Positions 57,793-64,000 of a DNA stretch of 64,000 bases are shown piece after piece. The translations under genes were made by a program, and so were the position numbers. The first letter of the stretch is position 1, and each line of letters opens with the position of its first letter. The stretch lies in contig MBPM02000019.1 in NCBI GenBank assembly GCA_001695595.3, forward strand, positions 806,001 to 870,000. The letters run 5' to 3'. This stretch comes from Plasmopara viticola (Eukaryota > Oomycota > Peronosporomycetes > Peronosporales > Peronosporaceae). The notes under the pieces are model-generated. The model was not told where the DNA came from and ran no database searches. It saw only the letters and a list, made by a program, of their open reading frames with translations.

Positions 57793-58636
57793 CCTAAAAA
57801 AGAGACAAAGGCGGCATTAGCGCCGTATATCGCTCGGTTGCTGCCAGAGAATAAAGAAGCGCGAAAGATAGAACGTGCACCAAGCCTCGAATCAAAGAAT
57901 GACGACGGCTTGTTAATGGGAAAAACAACGGTCTTTAACTTTCAATCAATCATTTTCTTGAGAATATACATACGCATTGTCGATTTACTATGTGACATGG
58001 AGAAAATTCACGGAATCATGGGCCCTCTAGTATCTTAAATTGCCTTGGTGGTGATGTACACACAATTTGATGCAAGCCTTACTATTACTATACATTAATG
58101 CCAAGGACTTGTAGATACACCTCTATCATAAAACGTGTATTTGTCTCGTTTCATGACTTCGTGTTCGCTTGAAAGCTGTTTTTGCGCCCTCGCGTGAGAA
58201 AAAATTCGATTGTAGCGTCGATTACGTCAACAATCAATATTCATCCATACCTGTCAGTATCTTACAAATTAAATGCTCGTTTCGCGCCTACCCCCTATCC
58301 GCATCAAAAGCTTACGTAAGCAACGAATGACAGTCATGCACGCGTTACAATAAAAGTACGTTTAATCAGTCGTAAAAACTAGTTGCCATGTTGTAGTGAT
58401 AGACCCATCATAGGGAAAGCTAGGATACATTTTAAAAGTCTTGCATTTAAGGATGACAGCATAGTGCGGTCATTACCCTCTAGGTGGTAATTCAATAGCT
58501 GAATGGGATATATTATTTGATATAACCCAGTACTATTGCCGTGTCTTGTTGGAAGGGCAATGAACTCATTTTAAATTTCGCGCAGTGCGGAAAACATCAA
58601 CTCCCATTACATTCATTCAACTCAGAGCCTTTCTTG
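57793..58636. other. Divergent intergenic region before ABC copy 4
   Basis: No gene is supported. A TTCATTCAA motif at about 58614 resembles an oomycete initiator 20-odd nt before the ATG at 58637. Confidence 0.5.
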
Positions 58637-61600
58637 ATGCCATTGGACCTAGAGAAAACGCCTGGCCACGAGTCGGGCGCGGCCCTTTTGGCTTATGGGT
58701 CCGAGGTGCTACACGATTACGTAGCCACGCGATTCGAGGCGGCATTGGGCCGAACTATGCCACAGATGGAGGTACGCTATAAGAACCTGTCGATCTCGGC
58801 CGATGTGGTAGTCATTGAGGAGAACGAAAGCAAGACTAAACTACCAACACTCTGGAACACAACAAAGAAGAGTCTGACAAAGCTGTCGGCCAAGAAACAC
58901 GTCGTTCGAACGGAAATTCTCCGCCATGCCAGCGGCGTCTTCAAACCGGGGACCATCACACTGGTACTAGGGCAGCCTGGCTCCGGCAAATCGGCACTTA
59001 TGAAAGTGCTTAGTGGCCGGTTCCCACTTGACAAGAATGTAACAGTTGAAGGCGAAATCACGTACAATGGCGTAACACAGGACGAGATAAGGCGACGTCT
59101 GCCACAATTTGTAGCGTATGTGACCCAGCGCGACAAGCACTTTCCAACACTTACGGTCAAAGAAACGCTCAAGTACGCGCACCAATTCTGTGGTGGCGAG
59201 ATGTCGAAGGGTGCTAAAGAGAAGCTGTCGAATGGTACTTCAGAGGCAAATAATGCGGCTGTGGAGGTCGCACAAGCCCTGTTTGCGCACTATCCAGACA
59301 TTGTGATGCAACAACTTGGTCTCGAAAATTGTCAAGATACGATCGTAGGCAATGGTATGATGCGCGGTGTCTCTGGTGGCGAACGTAAGCGCGTGACGAT
59401 TGGTGAAATGGAATTTGGCATGAAGTATGTGACACTGATGGACGAAATTAGTACCGGTCTTGACAGTGCAGCGACGTATGATATAATTAAGACACAACGC
59501 AGTATTGCCAAGAGATTACAAAAGACAGTAGTCATTGCCCTTTTGCAACCGGCACCGGAAGTGTTTGAGCTGTTTGATGACGTGATCATTTTAAATGAAG
59601 GAGACGTCATGTACCACGGGCCACGCGAACAAGTTGTCAGTCATTTTGAGAGTTTGGGCTTTTGTTGTCCTCCTGATCGCGACATTGCCGACTATCTCTT
59701 GGATCTGGGTACAAACCAGCAATACAAATATCAAGTATCATTACCATACGGACTTGCACACCATCCACGTCTTGCAAGCGAGTTTGCCGAGCAGTACCGT
59801 CGCTCGAGTATCTACCGTGACATGTTGACAGCCCTAGAAGCCCCATACGACCCAATATTATTAGAAAACAAAAGCTACGACATTGATCCAATGCCAGAGT
59901 TTCATCAATCTTTCTTGGACAACACATTGACACTGATACAGCGTCAGCAACAAGTGACGTTGCGCAATACGGCGTTCCTAAAAGGACGTGGCATTATGGT
60001 CATTGTCATGGCATTAATTATCGCATCATTATTCTGGAATGTAAATCCGACTGACGTTCAGGTGCTACTGGGTGTGCTGTTTCAGTCCGTGCTGTTCTTA
60101 TCACTGGGCCAGGCATCGCAGATTCCTATGTATATGACTGCACGGGACATTTTCTACAAACAACGGAATGCCAACTTTTACCGAACGGCATCGTATGTAA
60201 TCTCGTGTTCAGTAGCTCAACTACCATTAGCGCTGGCAGAGACGCTTGTGTTCGGGCCAATTGTTTACTGGTTATGTGGCTTTGTAGCCTCCGCGACGGC
60301 GTTTATAGTATACCTGATCATTTTATTTCTGACAAATCTTACATTTGCAGCGTGGTTTTTCTTTGTTGCATCAATCGCGCCAGATTTGCACATTTCGAAG
60401 CCACTTGCAATGGTGACGGTCCTTTTCTTTGTGCTATTTGCGGGCTTTATCGTACCCAAAAGCCAGATGCCTGGTTGGCTAGTATGGATTTACTGGATCG
60501 ACCCGATTGCGTGGTGTCTGGGTGCTTTGGCCGTAAATCAATATCGCTCGTCGACGTTTGAAGTTTGTGTGTACAATGGCATGGACTATTGTGCCGAATT
60601 TGGCACATTCATGGGCGAGTACTATTTGTCGACGTATGACGTGCATTCAGCTAAGACGTGGATTGTCGATGGTATTATCTTTATGGTCGTGGCGTACGTG
60701 ATGTTCATGTTTTTAGGCTGCTTGGTACTTAAATACGTCCGCTACGAGAGTCCCGAACACACGACGTTGACCAAGAAAACAGTGTACGAAAACGAAGCAA
60801 GTGACTATGCACTAGTAGCAACTCCAAAAACAAATACAAGGAATGACACTATCACGGTGGAAGTTAAAGAGCGTGAGTTGAACTTTACGCCCGTCACAGT
60901 GGCCTTCCAGGACTTGTGGTACTCGGTTTCAAATCCAAAGAATCCGAGCGAAAATTTGGACCTACTGAAGGGCGTTAGCGGTTTTGCAATGCCGGGCTCA
61001 GTAACAGCCCTCATGGGCTCGTCTGGTGCTGGAAAGACCACTTTGATGGATGTGATTGCTGGCAGGAAAACAGGTGGCACAATTAAAGGGAGAATTTTTC
61101 TCAACGGGTACGAGGCAAACGACTTGGCTATCCGTCGATGCACGGGCTATTGCGAGCAGATGGACGTCCACTCGGAGGCGTCAACATTTCGCGAGGCGTT
61201 CACGTTTAGTGCGTTTCTTCGCCAGGACAGTAGCGTACCTGACAGTAAGAAATACGATTCGGTGGAAGAGGTTCTGGACTTGTTGGACATGCACGACATT
61301 GCGGACCATATTATTCGCGGTAGTTCGGTGGAACAAATGAAGCGTTTGACGATTGGTGTTGAGCTGGCCGCACAGCCCAGTGTGATTTGCTTGGATGAGC
61401 CTACGAGTGGATTGGATGCTCGTTCAGCCAAGCTGATCATGGAAGGGATTCGCAAGGTGGCGGACAGCGGACGTACGATAGTGTGCACGATCCACCAACC
61501 GTCGATGGACGTGTTTTATCTATTTGATAGGCTGCTACTTTTGAAGCGCGGTGGTGAGACGGTATTTGTAGGTGAGTTGGGCGAAAAGTGCACCAAATTA

Positions 61601-62743
61601 ATCGAGTATTTTGAATCGATCCCCGGTGTGGCTTCCCTTGCAAAGGGCTATAATCCGGCGACGTGGATGCTTGAAGTAATTGGTGCTGGTGTCGACCATG
61701 GTGCTAATACGACGGACTTTGTCGAAGTCTTCAAACAGAGTGAATACAAACGTTCTTTGGATGTAAATCTCGCGAAGGAAGGCGTGACTATTCCAACGGC
61801 TAATTTTCCAGAGTTGGTGTTTACCAAGAAGCGCGCCGCAAGCTCCATGACACAAGCTCGAATTTTGCTTCGACGTTTCATGAACATGTATTGGCGCACG
61901 CCGTCGTACAACCTGACCCGCTTTATCGTGACGCTCTTATTGGCGCTCGTGTTTGGTGTGATGTTTCTCGACTATGAATACACGAGCTACCAGGGCATTA
62001 ATGGTGGTGTGGGGATGGTCTTTATGACAACACTATTCAACGGTATAGTGTCATTCAATAGCGTGCTCCCTATTTCGTGTAAAGAGCGTGAGTCGTTCTA
62101 CCGAGAGCGCGCCGCACAGACGTACAATGCACTGTGGTACTTTGTAGGCTCGACACTGGTAGAGATTCCGTACGTGTTCGCAAGTGGATTTCTCTTTACT
62201 TTTGTATGGTACTTCATGGTTGGCTTTACCGGTTTTAGCACGGCTCTGCTGTACTGGCTAAACATTTCGCTACTGATCTTGTTGCAGACGTACATGGGTC
62301 AATTTCTAGCATTTGCATTGCCAAGTGTAGAAGTGGCAGCCATTCTTGGAGTGTTGATGAATTCGATCTGTTTCCTATTTATGGGATTCAACCCTCCAGC
62401 GAAAGCAATTCCGAGCGGCTACAAATGGTTGTACGCGATCACACCGTTGCATTATCCGCTGGCGATTTTTGGTGCACTGGTGTTTGGACAATGTGACGTG
62501 GAACCTACGTGGAATGAGAGCACGAAGGCGTATGAGAACATTGGGTCGCAGCTTGGATGCCAGCCGATCACGAATTTACCAGTAACGATTGACCACATAA
62601 CAGTAAAAGACTACGTTGGTTCCGTCTTTGGTATGCACTATTCAGATATGTGGAAACACTTTGGGTACGTGTTCGTCTTTATTGCGGTCTTCCGCGTGTT
62701 GGCACTCCTGTCGCTTCGTTTTGTGAATCACCAGAAGAGATAA
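58637..62743 (+). CDS. PDR-type ABCG (full-size) transporter, diverged fourth copy
   Basis: An intact single-exon gene of 1368 residues starting at ATG 58637 (MPLDLEKTPG). The open frame continues upstream to a GTG at 58541, which is not a credible nuclear start. NBD1: Walker A GQPGSGKSA (about 112-120), signature VSGGERKRV (about 245-253), Walker B YVTLMDE (about 264-270). NBD2: Walker A GSSGAGKTT, PDR-type signature VEQMKRLTIGVEL, Walker B VICLDEPTSGLD. Two six-helix membrane domains follow the NBDs. It is clearly a paralogue of the 11 kb copy but is much more diverged, with differences spread over the whole protein, so it predates the tandem duplication. It probably works in the plasma membrane as an efflux pump; the substrate is unknown. 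Confidence 0.95.
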   Translation: MPLDLEKTPGHESGAALLAYGSEVLHDYVATRFEAALGRTMPQMEVRYKNLSISADVVVIEENESKTKLPTLWNTTKKSLTKLSAKKHVVRTEILRHASGVFKPGTITLVLGQPGSGKSALMKVLSGRFPLDKNVTVEGEITYNGVTQDEIRRRLPQFVAYVTQRDKHFPTLTVKETLKYAHQFCGGEMSKGAKEKLSNGTSEANNAAVEVAQALFAHYPDIVMQQLGLENCQDTIVGNGMMRGVSGGERKRVTIGEMEFGMKYVTLMDEISTGLDSAATYDIIKTQRSIAKRLQKTVVIALLQPAPEVFELFDDVIILNEGDVMYHGPREQVVSHFESLGFCCPPDRDIADYLLDLGTNQQYKYQVSLPYGLAHHPRLASEFAEQYRRSSIYRDMLTALEAPYDPILLENKSYDIDPMPEFHQSFLDNTLTLIQRQQQVTLRNTAFLKGRGIMVIVMALIIASLFWNVNPTDVQVLLGVLFQSVLFLSLGQASQIPMYMTARDIFYKQRNANFYRTASYVISCSVAQLPLALAETLVFGPIVYWLCGFVASATAFIVYLIILFLTNLTFAAWFFFVASIAPDLHISKPLAMVTVLFFVLFAGFIVPKSQMPGWLVWIYWIDPIAWCLGALAVNQYRSSTFEVCVYNGMDYCAEFGTFMGEYYLSTYDVHSAKTWIVDGIIFMVVAYVMFMFLGCLVLKYVRYESPEHTTLTKKTVYENEASDYALVATPKTNTRNDTITVEVKERELNFTPVTVAFQDLWYSVSNPKNPSENLDLLKGVSGFAMPGSVTALMGSSGAGKTTLMDVIAGRKTGGTIKGRIFLNGYEANDLAIRRCTGYCEQMDVHSEASTFREAFTFSAFLRQDSSVPDSKKYDSVEEVLDLLDMHDIADHIIRGSSVEQMKRLTIGVELAAQPSVICLDEPTSGLDARSAKLIMEGIRKVADSGRTIVCTIHQPSMDVFYLFDRLLLLKRGGETVFVGELGEKCTKLIEYFESIPGVASLAKGYNPATWMLEVIGAGVDHGANTTDFVEVFKQSEYKRSLDVNLAKEGVTIPTANFPELVFTKKRAASSMTQARILLRRFMNMYWRTPSYNLTRFIVTLLLALVFGVMFLDYEYTSYQGINGGVGMVFMTTLFNGIVSFNSVLPISCKERESFYRERAAQTYNALWYFVGSTLVEIPYVFASGFLFTFVWYFMVGFTGFSTALLYWLNISLLILLQTYMGQFLAFALPSVEVAAILGVLMNSICFLFMGFNPPAKAIPSGYKWLYAITPLHYPLAIFGALVFGQCDVEPTWNESTKAYENIGSQLGCQPITNLPVTIDHITVKDYVGSVFGMHYSDMWKHFGYVFVFIAVFRVLALLSLRFVNHQKR

Positions 62744-63007
62744 GTTGGTAGTGATTTTTTTAAATTAAAATAATTTACGACTCAATGCAGTAAGTTCGAA
62801 AAATTACATTGGAGATAATTTACAAATAGGGTGCAAATGCATAGCTCTCAAATACCATAAATCGCTGACCATAAGGAGGTTCGGCCAAAATAATAAAATA
62901 GGTATCGTTGAGCTATGCAGTGTCACGCAGTATAGACGTGCCCAGATCGACCTGTGGAAAGCACAATATAGTGTTGCGCTCGTGAACGTACCAGTAAGCG
63001 CTGGTAT
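62744..63007. other. Downstream region of ABC copy 4
   Basis: AT-rich 3' flank with no gene seen. Confidence 0.5.
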
Positions 63008-63077
63008 GGACACATCGGGGTTGCACCCGAGGCCTTGCGCATGTAAAGCGAACGCGCTACCACTGCGCTATGCGCCC
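63008..63077 (-). tRNA. tRNA-Val(TAC)-like sequence, possibly a pseudo-tRNA or SINE head
   Basis: The minus strand folds as a cloverleaf: acceptor GGGCGCA/TGTGTCC (two G-U pairs), D arm GCGC/GCGC, anticodon loop TTTACAT (anticodon TAC, valine) and T arm TCGGG/CCCGA. The anticodon stem has one T-C mismatch. The T loop (TGCAAC) is one base short and has G in place of the second T. These defects suggest a decayed tRNA or the promoter head of a tRNA-derived SINE rather than a normal tRNA gene. Confidence 0.55.
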
Positions 63078-64000
63078 AGTCTGTGTGAACCCTAACGATC
63101 ACGGACAAGCACATTGCTGTATTTTTCAAATTCCGCATCCTTCACGACTGCTCACACTTTTCAACATACCTTTTACTCGCCTTTAGGGAACAGGAAAAGA
63201 AGACCAGGTTCCCAAACTCGAACAAAATTGCGGCGGCTTTCAAAGGTGCCTCTGCACCAAAGTCGGCGTCTTTGCCGAAGAATATGTCTGCACCAAGGGA
63301 TCTGCCTACTACAAAATTTGCGCGCGTGTCGTTGACGGTGAGCCTCAAAATGTTTTCCTGCTAGAGATCCGCAAAGACAAGAAAGGCTCTGGAACGTTGT
63401 TTCGTCTCAACCCAGGCAGACAGCGCTCACTATTTATATTTAGATAGCGAGGTAGCAAAATAATTCAGAACGCATGCACGGACGCAATTGAGCCACAACT
63501 AAGCGGCTTTAGTGTGTCCGTGTACGTTAAGATAGATCGACATGACCTATCTGTGGCTTAACAACGTCTTAAAGCCTTGAAAGAGTCCTTTTCCCCACGT
63601 CGCTGCACTTGCAGACAGCTCATTAGTCTTCGAAGAGGTGCCTGTTGCCCATGGCGTCACTGTCCATTAATTTGAGCATACCCGAAAAAACTGTAAATTT
63701 TGTCAGCGTTATCTGCGGCCATGTAGCCTCTCAGCGCTTTAAAGAGCGCTTTACCGAACACTAAAACTACCCTTTCGCCCGCTATGGCTGCGAAGACATT
63801 CCTCATGTTGATTTAATGACCAAAATTGCTGACGCAATCGGTGAAGGGCTATTTATGCCGACAATGCCATTCTCCGGTAAGAGCCCCACACTCTTCGTAC
63901 AGCGGTATCAATGAAAAAGAGAAGAAGTGTCACCCGACAAATAAAGACCATGGCACCAAACAGTACGCTCGGGTGCTCTACACGCCGCGAGTAGAATTTT
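63078..64000. other. Decayed coding-like sequence, unidentified
   Basis: A plus-strand frame at about 63187-63447 (VFAEEYVCTKGSAYYKICAR, then DGEPQNVFLLEIRKDKKGSG) and another at about 63664-63924 (SQRFKERFTEH, a stop, then YGCEDIPHVDLMTKIADAIG) look protein-derived but have no ATG and are interrupted. They may belong to one old mobile element. I cannot name the family. Confidence 0.35.

Noticed and set aside
58541..58636. Extended N-terminus of ABC copy 4
   Set aside because: The frame opens with GTG, which nuclear oomycete genes do not normally use as a start. An ATG at 58637 gives the usual family N-terminus.

Overview
The window is nuclear DNA of an oomycete, probably a Phytophthora or downy-mildew relative. 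The basis is: almost intronless full-size PDR/ABCG transporters of oomycete type, very short introns (58-83 nt), oomycete initiator-like promoter motifs, a TIR/ankyrin membrane protein, and decayed Gypsy, Copia and hAT elements filling the space between genes. The species cannot be named from the sequence alone.

Region 1 (1-26 kb) is a gene-amplification zone. A unit of about 7.9 kb occurs twice in tandem (about 2808-10675 and 11006-18965). Each unit holds an ABCG/PDR transporter, two small coding-like remnants, and a GH85 endo-beta-N-acetylglucosaminidase with a membrane-anchored N-terminal extension. In unit A the transporter is killed by three nonsense codons with no indel. In unit B it is intact (11247-15344). 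Both GH85 copies are pseudogenes with different lesions. A third, more decayed transporter copy follows (19.9-26 kb). It is split by a nested Copia retrotransposon (LTRs 20537-20744 and 24929-25136, target duplication AATCT) and by a second insertion. The array is bracketed by inverted copies of one repeat (1-131 and 19229-19355), and a dead hAT transposon lies at 279-2637.

Region 2 (26-46 kb) is a repeat-rich desert. I can support decayed Gypsy pol fragments (27.0-28.2, 32.6-33.1 and 38.7-38.9 kb) and several hairpins, but no intact gene.

Region 3 (46.4-57.8 kb) is a mirror-image duplication. The left arm holds a SURNod19-like fragment (+), an RBM34/Nop12-like RRM gene (-) and a DEK-like gene (-). 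The right arm holds the same three in reverse order and orientation: DEK pseudogene (+), RRM pseudogene (+), SURNod19-like pseudogene (-). In the unduplicated centre is an intact 1101-1130 residue protein with four membrane segments, ankyrin repeats and two TIR domains, the first with the catalytic-type glutamate and the second without it. This is the most unusual single gene of the window.

Region 4 (58.6-64 kb) carries a fourth, diverged, intact ABCG/PDR transporter (58637-62743), then a tRNA-Val-like sequence that may be a tRNA or a SINE head, and unidentified decayed coding-like sequence.

Taken together, the intact functions are two drug/lipid-type efflux pumps, a nucleolar RNA-binding protein, a DEK chromatin protein with a possible C-terminal frameshift, and a membrane TIR protein. 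Everything else is a decayed duplicate or a mobile element.
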